64,000 bases of DNA from UBA4582 sp038106185 (lineage in GTDB: Bacteria; Pseudomonadota; Gammaproteobacteria; Pseudomonadales; Azotimanducaceae): NCBI GenBank assembly GCA_038106185.1, contig JAYODE010000013.1, positions 1 to 64,000 of the forward strand. Direction: 5' to 3'. This document shows, in pieces, positions 27,156 to 35,626 of the stretch; the first letter of the stretch is position 1, and each line of letters starts with the position of its first letter. The notes beneath the pieces are model-generated. The model did not search any database. It was not told the origin of the DNA and saw only the letters and a list, made by a program, of their open reading frames with translations. Position numbers and translations under genes: made by a program.

Positions 27156-27905
27156 ATGGCAATCCTTTGGTCAATGGAAGAGACCTTCGAGGGTCTCTCG
27201 ACACGCTACGAGGTCAGAAATGCCGGCGCGACTCGGCGTCTGTATACCAACGGCGCATTTCACTCGCAATACAATCCCCACAGATTACTGGCGGGTGGTG
27301 TCTGGGATCTACTGACTCTGCCCGCACTCTACCGAGAAAATCCAGTGGAACGGGTCTTGATGCTGGGGGTTGGTGGCGGCGCGGCTATTCACCATTATGT
27401 GGATATCTGCAAAGTTCAGCGCATCACCGGCATTGAGTTTAATCCGGTGCACCTGCGTATCGCCGAAACTTTTTTTGAGTGCCAGGGCCCGACGATTAAC
27501 TTGATTTGCGCCGATGCCTACGCCTGGATGAAACAGAGTCGCAGTCGTTTTGATGTCGTGATCGATGACCTGTTCGTTGATAGCACGGGCGATCCGATTC
27601 GTCCGCGCGCCGTCGATACTCGCTGGATGCAGCGCCTCGCCGCCCATCTGCTGCCTGACGGGTTAGTGATCCAGAACCACCTTGCAGCTGCCAGCGCGCG
27701 CCTGGTCGCCAGGGACCCCTGGGTCCGCGGTCATTTCGCCTCAGCAATACTGTTCAGTACCTCAAAGTTTGAAAATGCGGTACTCGCCCTCTACCGTTCG
27801 CCTATCAACAATCGTCGAGGCCGCAGCCTGGCGGTCAAGCGCATTCAAGAGACCCTACCGCGAGCGGTTCGGCGGCTGGATTTCAGCGGCCAACAGCTGT
27901 TTTAG
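27156..27905 (+). CDS. Spermidine synthase-like methyltransferase-fold protein, N-terminus disrupted
   Basis: A Rossmann-fold protein of the spermidine synthase/SAM-methyltransferase superfamily. The hallmark region RVLMLGVGGGAAIHHYVDI and the acidic ITGIEFNP are followed by ICADAYAWM and FDVVIDDLF, where Asp residues bind substrate in true synthases. LYTNGAFHSQYNPHRL precedes it. The listed ATG is only the first in the open frame after the gap. A GTG at 26982 overlapping the sugar transferase stop could be the real start, encoding a short piece before the Ns, but the frames do not join simply. No speD or other polyamine gene is nearby, so polyamine synthesis is not shown. Confidence 0.7.
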   Translation: MAILWSMEETFEGLSTRYEVRNAGATRRLYTNGAFHSQYNPHRLLAGGVWDLLTLPALYRENPVERVLMLGVGGGAAIHHYVDICKVQRITGIEFNPVHLRIAETFFECQGPTINLICADAYAWMKQSRSRFDVVIDDLFVDSTGDPIRPRAVDTRWMQRLAAHLLPDGLVIQNHLAAASARLVARDPWVRGHFASAILFSTSKFENAVLALYRSPINNRRGRSLAVKRIQETLPRAVRRLDFSGQQLF

Positions 27906-27980
27906 GCTACCCATTGCAGGGTCAGCTATCGAGATGGAGAAGCTCGCAAGCGGGGCAAATTTGGGTTACGCTTTCTCCAC

Positions 27981-28064
27981 TTACTCACCGAATTACTCAT
28001 CGAGTTACTTATCTAATTACTCATCTAATGACTCATCTAATTACTCGTCTAATGACTCGTCTAA
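27981..28064. repeat. Seven tandem 12-bp units upstream of the TGA-containing gene
   Basis: Seven 12-bp units in perfect register, such as ttactcatctaa and tgactcgtctaa, end 19 bases before the ATG at 28084. Variation is by single substitutions only. The units can be read as Ser-Asn-rich peptide in one frame, but no gene start supports that. Confidence 0.92.
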
Positions 28065-28083
28065 TTAAAAAACGGATACCCTC

Positions 28084-29181
28084 ATGATATTACACTCGCT
28101 GAACCTACCCGTGGTCGAATTTGAACAAGCCACTGGCTGGCAAATCAAACCCGAAGGTGCCTGTAAGGGCGAAGTCTGTATTCCTCTGCGTGGCCAGTCT
28201 GGCGATACGCTGCAGGTGCAGCAACTGGCGCAGGACATGAATTTACCGCTTGTCGCTGAAGCCAGCGAGCAGTGCTGGGCGCTGGGGCCAGAATCTATCG
28301 GCGGCAGGACTTTGACCACAGCCCTTGCAGCTGACATGACCCTGCCCGACCTGGAAGGCAACCTGTTTTCACTGTCGAGTCTCAGGGGCAAGAAGGTCCT
28401 GATCTACGCCTGGGCCCCCTACTGAGGCTGCTTCGCTCACCTGTCCGTGTGGCAGGCCCTTCGCGAAGAACTGGCTCCTCAGGGTTTTGAACTGGTGACT
28501 GTTGGCATGGATACGCTGGGTGCTGCCGGCTGTCGTGCAGCCATCGAAGCGGCAAAACCTTCTCATCCATCCCTGATCGACCAACATCATGTGCTCGCCG
28601 ATCTATTTGGAGTCATCAACATACCCAACAGCATCTGGATTGACGAAGATGGCATGATCGTCAGGCCAGCCGAGGCCGCACCACCACCGCCGATACCCGG
28701 CAGTACCCCGCCGGCACCCATGGAGCTGCCGCCGGGAACACCCACTCGTCTGCGAGAGATGCGTGCAGAGGCGATGAAGATCACCACCAATGCCGAAGAC
28801 TATCACAGAGCCCTGCGCGACTGGGTGGCAAAAGGCAAGGACAGTGAGTTCGCCCTTGATCCGCAAACAGTGATCAGTCGATCTCGGCCCAGGAATGAAA
28901 GCCAAGCCATGGGCCATGCGCATTTTGAGCTGGCAACCCATTTTGTCACGCAAGGAAAAAGGGATCTGGCGATCAAACATTTCCGCGCCGCCCATGCACT
29001 GGTGCCAGACAACTGGACCTTTCGCCGTCAGGCCTGGTCTCTTGAGCCGGTCGGCGACGGCCCCATGGCTCGATTTTGGCAGGGCCCGGGCCCAGATGGC
29101 GACTGGCCCTACGAGGGTGACTGGGTACAGGACATTCGTCGCGAAGGCGCAGAAAACTATTACGAACCCTGGCAGCCCTGA
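28084..29181 (+). CDS. Candidate selenoprotein: thioredoxin-fold (TlpA/AhpC-like) with in-frame TGA as Sec114
   Basis: One continuous frame of 365 residues if the TGA at 28423-28425 is read as selenocysteine. The segment before it, LPDLEGNLFSLSSLRGKKV then IYAWAPY, is the redoxin/TlpA entry strand. Relatives have WASWCGCRYDLPVW at this point; here the sequence reads APY-TGA-GCFAHLSVW, so the TGA occupies the first Cys of Cys-Gly-Cys and Cys116 remains. After it come the fold's later elements (VTVGMDT, HPSLIDQHHVLADLFGVINIPNSIWIDEDG), a Pro-rich linker and a helical TPR-like tail. A hairpin resembling a bacterial SECIS lies directly downstream. The alternative is a nonsense mutation or sequencing error from TGC or TGT. 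The crotonase gene follows after 36 bases. Confidence 0.75.
28426..28458 (+). promoter_or_regulatory. SECIS-like hairpin after in-frame TGA
   Basis: Within the coding RNA, ggctgc (28426-28431) can pair with gcag-g-cc (28452-28458, one bulged g), and cac (28438-28440) with gtg (28447-28449), leaving a six-base loop ctgtcc whose G is 18 bases past the TGA. Bacterial SECIS elements are small stem-loops with an apical G about 16-37 bases downstream. The fit is moderate, and folding was done by eye. Confidence 0.5.
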
Positions 29182-29217
29182 TGGGATCCTGAATGCCCTT
29201 AGTAAAATGGAGTGACC

Positions 29218-30078
29218 ATGAGCACAGCATCTACATCTAAATCGACAAGCGTCAGATACGAAATACCCGTCAATGGCGTCGCGCGCATTGTGTTGGACCG
29301 TGCCGATACGCGCAATGCCCAGGACAAGGCAATGCTGTATGCCCTCAATGATGCCTTTGACGAAGCCTGTCAGGACAACCAGGTCAATGTCATAGTCCTG
29401 GCCGCCGAGGGACCACACTTCTCTTCTGGCCACGATCTGCGAGATCGCAGCACCATGGATCAGTTTACACCCGTTGGTACCTGGGGCGGATTTGATCTGC
29501 CAGGCTCTGAGGGCTATATGGCGGTGGAGCAGGAAATCTATCTGGGTTTGTGCTGGCGCTGGCGCAACCTGCCAAAGCCCGTCATTGCCGAGGTTCAAGG
29601 CAAGGTGATTGCCGGGGGCCTGATGTTGGTCTGGGTCTGCGACCTGATCGTCGCCAGTGACGATGCCACCTTTTCTGACCCGGTGGTCGCCTTTGGCGTC
29701 AACGGCGTCGAGTATTTTGCCCACCCATGGGAAGTCGGCGTGCGCAAAGCCAAGGAAATGCTGTTTACCGGCGATGCGATCAGCGCGGCCGACGCCAAAG
29801 CGCTGGGTATGGTTAATCATGTGGTTCCGCGCGCAGAGCTGGTCGATCACACGCGAAAATTGGCCGAACACATTGCTCAGCGGCCGAGCATGGGACTCAA
29901 GCTGGCCAAACAGTCGGTCAACCAGATGCAGGACAATCAGGGCATCTGGAGCGCATTGCAGGCAGCCATGTCCCTTCAGCAATTAGGGCACGCCAATAAC
30001 CAGCAGGTTCACAACAGCAACATTGACCCTGCAGGCGTTGACATCATTCGTCAACAGGCGCGCCAATCAACCCCATAG
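29218..30078 (+). CDS. Enoyl-CoA hydratase/isomerase (crotonase) family protein
   Basis: A 286-residue crotonase-fold enzyme. The oxyanion-hole segments are FSSGHDL and VIAGGLMLVWVCDLIVAS, and the C-terminal part holds LFTGDAISAADAKALGMVNHVVP. The usual catalytic Glu positions are altered: the GGG/GG loop region has VIAGGLML, so hydratase versus isomerase chemistry is undecided. The ATG at 29218 is supported by ggag five bases upstream and is preferred to the GTG at 29212. It may be co-transcribed with the upstream thioredoxin-fold gene. Its last 35 bases overlap the convergent transglutaminase gene. Confidence 0.87.
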   Translation: MSTASTSKSTSVRYEIPVNGVARIVLDRADTRNAQDKAMLYALNDAFDEACQDNQVNVIVLAAEGPHFSSGHDLRDRSTMDQFTPVGTWGGFDLPGSEGYMAVEQEIYLGLCWRWRNLPKPVIAEVQGKVIAGGLMLVWVCDLIVASDDATFSDPVVAFGVNGVEYFAHPWEVGVRKAKEMLFTGDAISAADAKALGMVNHVVPRAELVDHTRKLAEHIAQRPSMGLKLAKQSVNQMQDNQGIWSALQAAMSLQQLGHANNQQVHNSNIDPAGVDIIRQQARQSTP

Positions 30079-30901
30079 GCGGTCGCACGTCACTGTCATC
30101 TGGCTCGAATGCCTCGACCCTGACCGAGTGGGTAACCGGAAAAACTGGCGGGCCAAACTGATTATAGACGGCCACATCAGCAGCATCCCGGCCATAGCCT
30201 ATGGCCACATAACCGCCGCTGAGCACAGTCTGGGTCGCATCAAACGTGTACCAGCGACCACCGACAAAAGCCTCAAACCAGGCGTGCATGTCCATAGGCG
30301 CGAGGCCATAGAGGTAGCCGACGACCATGCGTGCCGGAATACTCAGACTGCGGCACAGGGCGATACCCAGGTGCGAAAGATCTCGGCAGACACCCGACTG
30401 GCGCTGGTTGACCTCAACCGCCGAGACCGGGTAATCACTGGTGCCAGGCAGATAGGCTATTGACGAGCGCAGCCAGGTTTCTATCGCCGACACCTGATCA
30501 TAACCCGGCAGTTCACCGGCGGTGATATCTGTTGCCATCTGACCGAATCGATCAGACTCACAGAAGCGGCTTGGCAGCAGATACCTAAGGGCGAAATTCG
30601 GCAGATTCTGGACAGCGACAAACGGCGCACCAGGCTCTCGATCGACACCGTCAGCAGTACGCACGTCGGCCGTGGTATGCACTGAAAACTTACCCGGCAG
30701 CGCGATCAGACGCTGACACAAGTTGCCGTAATCATCGGTAAATTCAAAGGCATCAGTAATCGGCAAAATTCTGTAAACCTCACGGGCAATCCACTGCTGT
30801 GCGCCGCTGCGAGGTCGCAACATCAACACAAAAGGCGTTGGCGTGCTGATATCAAAGGTTAAATCGCAGCTGGTACGGAGCCACATGGCACTCACTCTCA
30901 T
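30044..30901 (-). CDS. Transglutaminase-like domain protein
   Basis: A 285-residue protein with the transglutaminase/cysteine-protease-like core. The catalytic triad is visible as Cys in QRQSGVCRDLSHLG, His in DMHAWFEAF and Asp in YTFDATQT. The N-terminal 120 residues form the beta-rich extension usual in this bacterial subgroup. No signal peptide is present, so it is probably cytoplasmic. Members may act as peptidases or amidases on unknown peptides. No ATP-grasp or alpha-E partner gene, which often accompanies such proteins, is next to it. It overlaps the crotonase gene tail to tail. Confidence 0.85.
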   Translation of the reverse strand: MRVSAMWLRTSCDLTFDISTPTPFVLMLRPRSGAQQWIAREVYRILPITDAFEFTDDYGNLCQRLIALPGKFSVHTTADVRTADGVDREPGAPFVAVQNLPNFALRYLLPSRFCESDRFGQMATDITAGELPGYDQVSAIETWLRSSIAYLPGTSDYPVSAVEVNQRQSGVCRDLSHLGIALCRSLSIPARMVVGYLYGLAPMDMHAWFEAFVGGRWYTFDATQTVLSGGYVAIGYGRDAADVAVYNQFGPPVFPVTHSVRVEAFEPDDSDVRPPMGLIGAPVDE

Positions 30902-31024
30902 GATGGGTGGAATATGCAGACCGATCAGTCCGGGACTGCTGATTACTCAGTCCACTATAGCCCCAACGAACCCCCTGACTCTAGCGTTGAGCACACAAAC
31001 AAACCCTCCGCCAACGCCTTCAAA

Positions 31025-31124
31025 GAACTGCTTGACGGAACTGCTTGAAAGAACTGCTTAACCGAATGCGGGCTGGCAGGCTGACACCTGACTGACACCT
31101 GACTGACACCTGACTGACTCTTGA
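31025..31124. repeat. Two short tandem arrays (13 bp x3, 11 bp x4)
   Basis: Positions 31025-31063 hold three 13-bp units beginning gaactgctt. Positions 31081-31124 hold four 11-bp units, the first three exactly ctgacacctga. The two arrays have unrelated units only 17 bases apart, downstream of the DAHP synthase stop. The remaining bases of 30902-31154 show no gene. Confidence 0.88.
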
Positions 31125-31154
31125 CTGTTATCGTCTCAGAATCACGAGCGACAG

Positions 31155-32189
31155 TCAGCGGTGTGCTGCCAACTGTTCCAGCAGCGGCAGCGTATCCGGC
31201 AGCGCCAAACACCCATCGGTAATACTCAGTCCGTATTCAGCCGTGAGCGAATAGTCCTGCCGACCTGCCTTCAGGTGACTCTCGAGCATAATGCCTCGAA
31301 TAGGGCAATCCTCATTGCGCAACTGCGCACAAACGACCCTGACCACCTCACGTTGGTTCTCGGGGTCTTTCTGGCTGTTGCCGTGAGAACAATCAATGAT
31401 GATATTTTCAGCCAAATTATGCCGGCGCAATAAGGCTTGCGCGGCACCAACCGATTCGGCGTCATAGTTTGTGCCTGATCGATCACCTCCGCGCAGGATC
31501 AAGTGACCATACTGGTTACCCCCCGTCTCATAAATCGCGGGCGCACCTTCCTTGGTCAAGCTCGGAAACAGATGCCGATGACGGGCAGCACGAATCGCGT
31601 CGACTGCAACACCAACATCACCATCGGTACGGTTCTTGATGCCTACCGGCATCGACAAACCCGAAGCCAGCTCGCGGTGAATTTGGCTTTCAGCCGTTCG
31701 AGCGCCAATCGCACCCCAACTGATCAGGTCAGCATAATACTGACCAAAGGTCGTATCCAAAAATTCGGTGCCACTTGGCAGTCCGATCTCAGCCACATCC
31801 AGCAACAACTTTCTCGCCAGGCGTAAGCCATGATTAATTCGATAACTACCATCCAGGTCCGGATCATTGATCAGGCCTTTCCAGCCCACCACGGTTCGCG
31901 GCTTCTCAAAATAGACCCGCATAATAATCAACAGTTTGTCTTCCAGGTGGCGAGTACCAGCCCGTAGTAATTTGGCGTACTCAACAGCAGCAGCAGGATC
32001 ATGGACAGAGCAGGGTCCAACAATCACAATCAGGCGCGGGTCCTGGCCATCAAGAATCGCTTCGATTCCGCGCCTTGAGTCCTCAACCAGACTCTGAGCA
32101 GCTTTGGAAGCAGGTAACTCCTCATATAACACAGCCGGCGATATCAGCGGCCGAATACGTTGAATATGCACATCATCCGTGGCGGGCAT
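31155..32189 (-). CDS. 3-deoxy-7-phosphoheptulonate (DAHP) synthase, class I
   Basis: A 344-residue enzyme condensing phosphoenolpyruvate and erythrose 4-phosphate at the entry to aromatic amino acid synthesis. The family blocks VGPCSVHDPAAAVEYA, FEKPRTVVGWKG, GARTAESQIHRELASG and IIDCSHGNSQK are all present, with Cys and His metal ligands in GPCS and DCSHGNS. It belongs to the AroF/AroG/AroH class; which feedback type (Phe, Tyr or Trp sensitive) is not clear from the sequence. An aggagg box precedes the ATG at 32189. The start lies inside the 3' end of the upstream MFS gene (17-base overlap). Confidence 0.93.
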   Translation of the reverse strand: MPATDDVHIQRIRPLISPAVLYEELPASKAAQSLVEDSRRGIEAILDGQDPRLIVIVGPCSVHDPAAAVEYAKLLRAGTRHLEDKLLIIMRVYFEKPRTVVGWKGLINDPDLDGSYRINHGLRLARKLLLDVAEIGLPSGTEFLDTTFGQYYADLISWGAIGARTAESQIHRELASGLSMPVGIKNRTDGDVGVAVDAIRAARHRHLFPSLTKEGAPAIYETGGNQYGHLILRGGDRSGTNYDAESVGAAQALLRRHNLAENIIIDCSHGNSQKDPENQREVVRVVCAQLRNEDCPIRGIMLESHLKAGRQDYSLTAEYGLSITDGCLALPDTLPLLEQLAAHR

Positions 32190-32926
32190 GAATCACTTCC
32201 TCCTGGCGGACCCAAAAAGCCGCCATCAACAATAGCACGAGTAAACCAAGACAGATTTTAACCGCAACGTTATAGCTGCCATAGTAATCCAGACCAAGAC
32301 TGAATGCTGCCGGCCCGACGGCACTGGCAAACACCGTCAAGGCCGTATTCAAGGCACTGATCTCACCAAGATGCAGCGGACCAAAAAAACGAATAAAAGC
32401 CAGATTTGAGGCAACGCCCCAAAGGCCCCCACCAGCGCCGAAGCCAAGCGCCANNNNNNNNNNNNNNNNNNNNNNNNNNNNNNNNNNNNNNNNNNNNNNN
32501 NNNNNNNNNNNNNNNNNNNNNNNNNNNNNNNNNNNNNNNNNNNNNNNNNNNNNCAAGCGCCAGCAACCAGAATCCCCAGCGCTGCTCAAGATAAAGCAAT
32601 CCAGTGGCGCCGAAAATAAAACAGAGCAGCATCAGCAACAGAAAAGGCTTTAGCCGGTGTCGATCGACAATGGCGCTGGCCAGCAAATTGACTACCGTTG
32701 AGCAGACCGCAGCGGTCAGAAAGATTGATGAGCCTATGGTGCCCACGAGATAGGCCATGGATAGCTGGGTTCGACTCAACCCCAGCCCTTAGATAAAAGC
32801 GTCAGTAAAGACCGCCATACCCATTGTCTGACCCGGAATAATGCAGAGAAATCCCATCGTGCTGAAGGCCCAGATCACCCAACCATAAAAGACTGGGCTG
32901 TTCCTTGGGTTAAGCACTGCCCTCAA
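32173..32926 (-). pseudogene. MFS transporter gene with in-frame TAA and a spurious gap
   Basis: Translated on the minus strand from a TTG at 32926, the sequence RAVLNPRNSPVFYGWVIW followed by SIPGQTMG-like IIPGQTMGMAVFTDAF is the N-terminus of a Major Facilitator family. A TAA at 32789-32791 then interrupts it between FTDAFI and GLGLSRTQLS, and the frame continues to 32173. A 100-N gap lies at 32454-32553. The nine bases caagcgcca occur at the end of one flank and the start of the other, and merging them restores the frame exactly (WLLALGFGAGGG). So only the TAA disables the gene, by mutation or sequence error. The substrate is unknown. Confidence 0.75.
32454..32553. other. 100-N gap flanked by a 9-bp overlap
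   Basis: The left flank ends and the right flank begins with caagcgcca. Collapsing the overlap gives a continuous MFS reading frame, so no sequence need be missing. Confidence 0.88.
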
Positions 32927-33046
32927 CCAGCGGCCCGCAGCATAACAACTGCTGGGGGAATGGGGCGAATTAGGTGATAATTCTTAGATCAGCACACACC
33001 TGGACCATGGGGCCACCCAAATTCAACGACAGTAGCGAGGCTCATC

Positions 33047-33910
33047 GTGATATTTACCGAACAGGATATGGATTTCGCGCAGGTCGAGGGAATTACGCTC
33101 CAGGGCGTGCTCTATAGACCCTCTGTTCCGGCTGGCACCGACCTGCCCGTTTTGATTGATATTCACGGTGGTGCCTGGTCGTCTCTGCATCGCAAAGCCG
33201 GCCGCCACTATTGCCGAGCGTTAGCCAGTCGCGGTCTGTGCGTGTTCGCGATCGACTTTCGCCAAGGCCCTGACTTCAAACATCCGGCGGCCAGCAGCGA
33301 TATAGCCGCCGCGGTGCGTTTCATTCGAACCACAGATGCACTGCAGCTGAAACCCAGTTCCGTCAGCCTGATCGGCAGCTCAAGTGGTGGACACCTGGCA
33401 CTCCTGGTCGCCCTCAATCCGGATATCCAGGACCATCACCAAACGCCGATCAACACGGGTTCTGGTTTCCAGCTGGCGCCAACTATCAGCGCGCGAGTCG
33501 ACCGAGTCATTGGCCTATGGCCTGTATCAAACCCGATTGCCCGCTACCAATATGTCCTGGCCCGTCTTCACGAGGACCCAGAAAGCTGGATCAATTTTGC
33601 GCCGAACCGCTTGGCAGAAGGCCACAGAGCCTACTTCGGCGACACTCGAACCATGCAGGCAGCAAGCATCCAGCAGCTACTGGCGACAGAAGCCTTCAGT
33701 GAGCTGCCGCCGCTGCTCATTGTCCAGCCGGCGTTGGATCAGAATGTGCCTATCTTCATGAGCCAAACCCTGCTTGGCGGCTACGAGGCCGCCGGCGGTA
33801 TCGCCCGCTATCACGAATATGCCGGCGTCGAACACGGTTTCGCTCATGCCGAGGGCCCCCAGACTGATACCTGCATCAATGACATCCTCGCCTTCATTCG
33901 TTCGACTTGA
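33047..33910 (+). CDS. Alpha/beta hydrolase, BD-FAE/esterase type
   Basis: A 287-residue hydrolase. The oxyanion-hole motif HGGAW follows LIDI near residue 40, the nucleophile Ser is in GSSSGGH, and the likely Asp and His of the triad are in QPALDQNVP and GVEHGFA. No signal peptide is present. It matches carboxylesterases of the hormone-sensitive-lipase/BD-FAE type, and the ester substrate is unknown. The start is GTG at 33047, with gagg six bases upstream. It is divergent from the broken MFS gene and about 95 bases before ppa, which has its own ribosome binding site. Confidence 0.86.
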   Translation: MIFTEQDMDFAQVEGITLQGVLYRPSVPAGTDLPVLIDIHGGAWSSLHRKAGRHYCRALASRGLCVFAIDFRQGPDFKHPAASSDIAAAVRFIRTTDALQLKPSSVSLIGSSSGGHLALLVALNPDIQDHHQTPINTGSGFQLAPTISARVDRVIGLWPVSNPIARYQYVLARLHEDPESWINFAPNRLAEGHRAYFGDTRTMQAASIQQLLATEAFSELPPLLIVQPALDQNVPIFMSQTLLGGYEAAGGIARYHEYAGVEHGFAHAEGPQTDTCINDILAFIRST

Positions 33911-34005
33911 TTTACCAAGCACAATCCGAATAATGCGCCCAGCAAAGTCGCGCTCGCTTGCTCGGCTCAACTGCACCATTCAACAGTCAGCCTTAAGGAA
34001 CCTCC

Positions 34006-34545
34006 ATGCGCCTCGAAGCCGTCGCCGTCGGCGATAACCCCCCCAACGATATCAACGTCATCATTGAGGTACCCGTTGGTGGTGAACCTATCAAGTACGA
34101 GATGGACAAGGCCTCCGGGGCCATGGTGGTAGATCGTTTTCTCTATACCTCCATGCGTTATCCGGGAAATTACGGATTTGTACCTCACACTCTCTCAGAT
34201 GATGGCGACCCCACTGACGTCATCATTGCCAGTACCCGTGCTATCACGCCCGGCGCCATCATGAACTGCCGCCCCATTGGCGTCTTAATGATGTCTGATG
34301 AAGCCGGTGGAGATGAGAAGATTCTGGCGGTTCCCAGCTCACGCTTGACTCGACGCTACGAGAAAATTCGTAATTATGACGATCTGCCGGCGATCACCCT
34401 GCAGCAAATTGAACACTTTTTCGAACACTACAAAGACCTGGAGTCGGATAAGTGGGTCAAGGTCGAAGGCTGGGGCGACGTTAACCGCGCCAAGCAACTG
34501 ATTCAAGAAGCCATCCAACGCGCCAAGGATGCAGCACCAAACTAA
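34006..34545 (+). CDS. ppa: Inorganic pyrophosphatase, family I
   Basis: A 179-residue soluble pyrophosphatase hydrolysing pyrophosphate to drive biosynthesis. The metal-binding signature DGDPTDVII is present (with Thr in a position usually Leu or Cys). Other active-site blocks are EVPVGGEPIKYEMDK, RYPGNYGFVPHTL and the late KVEGWGD. Length and motifs match the bacterial hexameric enzyme. The ATG is preceded by aaggaa at a suitable distance. A hairpin follows the stop codon. Confidence 0.95.
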   Translation: MRLEAVAVGDNPPNDINVIIEVPVGGEPIKYEMDKASGAMVVDRFLYTSMRYPGNYGFVPHTLSDDGDPTDVIIASTRAITPGAIMNCRPIGVLMMSDEAGGDEKILAVPSSRLTRRYEKIRNYDDLPAITLQQIEHFFEHYKDLESDKWVKVEGWGDVNRAKQLIQEAIQRAKDAAPN

Positions 34546-34556
34546 AGTGCTCAAAT

Positions 34557-34580
34557 AGCGCCTTGCCACGCCAAGGCGCT
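34557..34580 (+). terminator. Hairpin after ppa
   Basis: agcgccttg and caaggcgct form a perfect 9-bp stem around a six-base loop, 12 bases after the stop. No T run follows, so termination efficiency is uncertain. Confidence 0.5.
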
Positions 34581-34620
34581 TGCCGCTGGCATCAATTTAG
34601 CCCACTTCAGCCATTACTTT

Positions 34621-34640
34621 TACTAAAACGCGTCTTAGTA
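34621..34640. promoter_or_regulatory. 20-bp near-perfect palindrome, likely operator of second TetR
   Basis: tactaaaacgcgtcttagta is an inverted repeat with a single mismatched pair. It lies about 60 bases upstream of the TetR start at 34700, as expected for an autoregulatory site. Confidence 0.65.
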
Positions 34641-34699
34641 TTATTGAAACTCGTCTTGCTTTTCTATAGCCTGTGGGCTTAGAGGCATTCGAGCGATTT

Positions 34700-35395
34700 A
34701 TGAGCAAAAGAGAAAGCAACCGAGACGAAAAGCGGCAGCTTATTGTCGATACGGCTCGCCATTTAATGCAGGTTCGAGAAGTCTCGGATTTTTCCATGCG
34801 AACCCTGGCTGAAGTAGCAGGCGTCAGTAGCGCCACGCCCTATGCATTATTTGGCTCAAAACAGGCGCTGATTGCCGCCGTCATGGATACCGACTTCGCC
34901 AATTTTCTGGACGCTCTCATGGCGGAGCCGATGCAAGGCTTCAGCGTCTTCTTTCGGCTCGTCGATGTCACCAAAGAACTGTTTGAGAAGGACGCAGGCT
35001 ATTATCGTACCGGGGTTCAGGCAATTGACGCAACCACAGACCAAACCCTGACATCTGCTTTCAGTCTGCCCCGCCAAGGCTTGTTCAAAGACCTGGTGAG
35101 CGCAGCTATCCAGCGCGGTGAAATCAGTCACCAAGTCAATCCAGATTCTCTGGCTCTGAGCCTGGGCCACCAACTCTATGGCTGGGTACAAGCCTGGGCA
35201 AAGGGTGTCATTGACCTGCCCGAGATGGTCGCTCGCGCCAAGTTTGGTCTGGGCTTGGACCTGGCTGCCGTGGCAACCGATGACCATCGTGCGCCATTAC
35301 TGGCGCAGGTCTGGATTATTCAGGACACCCTACCTGAGGCCAGAGGCCTGGCCGCCATGCGCAACTTCAATCCTATTAAAGAGGCAAAAGCGTGA
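34700..35395 (+). CDS. TetR/AcrR family regulator
   Basis: A 231-residue repressor from the ATG at 34700. The helix-turn-helix lies at about residues 33-56 (SMRTLAEVAGVSSATPYALFGSKQALI). The C-terminal domain is unassigned and probably binds a small effector. An upstream GTG at 34673 is in frame, but it would leave the operator palindrome closer and has no ribosome binding site. The stop codon overlaps the start of a small ORF by four bases (GTGA), tying it to a cluster of catabolic genes reaching to 40223. It therefore probably controls that cluster from the 20-bp palindrome upstream. Confidence 0.85.
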   Translation: MSKRESNRDEKRQLIVDTARHLMQVREVSDFSMRTLAEVAGVSSATPYALFGSKQALIAAVMDTDFANFLDALMAEPMQGFSVFFRLVDVTKELFEKDAGYYRTGVQAIDATTDQTLTSAFSLPRQGLFKDLVSAAIQRGEISHQVNPDSLALSLGHQLYGWVQAWAKGVIDLPEMVARAKFGLGLDLAAVATDDHRAPLLAQVWIIQDTLPEARGLAAMRNFNPIKEAKA

Positions 35396-35619
35396 TTAAA
35401 GTCAGAAGATCCATTCATCCAGGCGCAGCAGATACCTGGGAGTCCATTGCCGTTCGAGAGTTGCCTGCAGTCTCACTCGCTGACGGGGTTGCCAGCTTGC
35501 AAAGCTGGAACCTGCACGTTTTCAGCCGTGCGCCGGCGGCACCTGACTCGCCTCGAGCCGGGAATCCGATTCTGCCCAGCGACCTGATATTTGTCGAGCC
35601 GCCGCAGCCTTCTCGATGA
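35392..35619 (+). CDS. Small unknown protein, translationally coupled to TetR
   Basis: A 75-residue protein that I do not recognise. The start GTG overlaps the TetR stop codon by four bases, strong evidence that it is translated. It is soluble-looking, with no signal peptide or membrane segment. The N-terminus (IKVRRSIHPGAADTWESIAV) is mixed in character and the C-terminus is Pro- and Ser-rich (PAAPDSPRAGNPILP). It ends just before a second small gene. Confidence 0.5.
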   Translation: MIKVRRSIHPGAADTWESIAVRELPAVSLADGVASLQSWNLHVFSRAPAAPDSPRAGNPILPSDLIFVEPPQPSR

Positions 35620-35626
35620 GGCGGCA

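Noticed and set aside
28603..29982. Long antisense ORF (459 aa) opposite the thioredoxin-fold and crotonase genes
   Set aside because: Both sense genes have clear family motifs over the same span; the antisense frame has no recognisable domain and no ribosome binding site.
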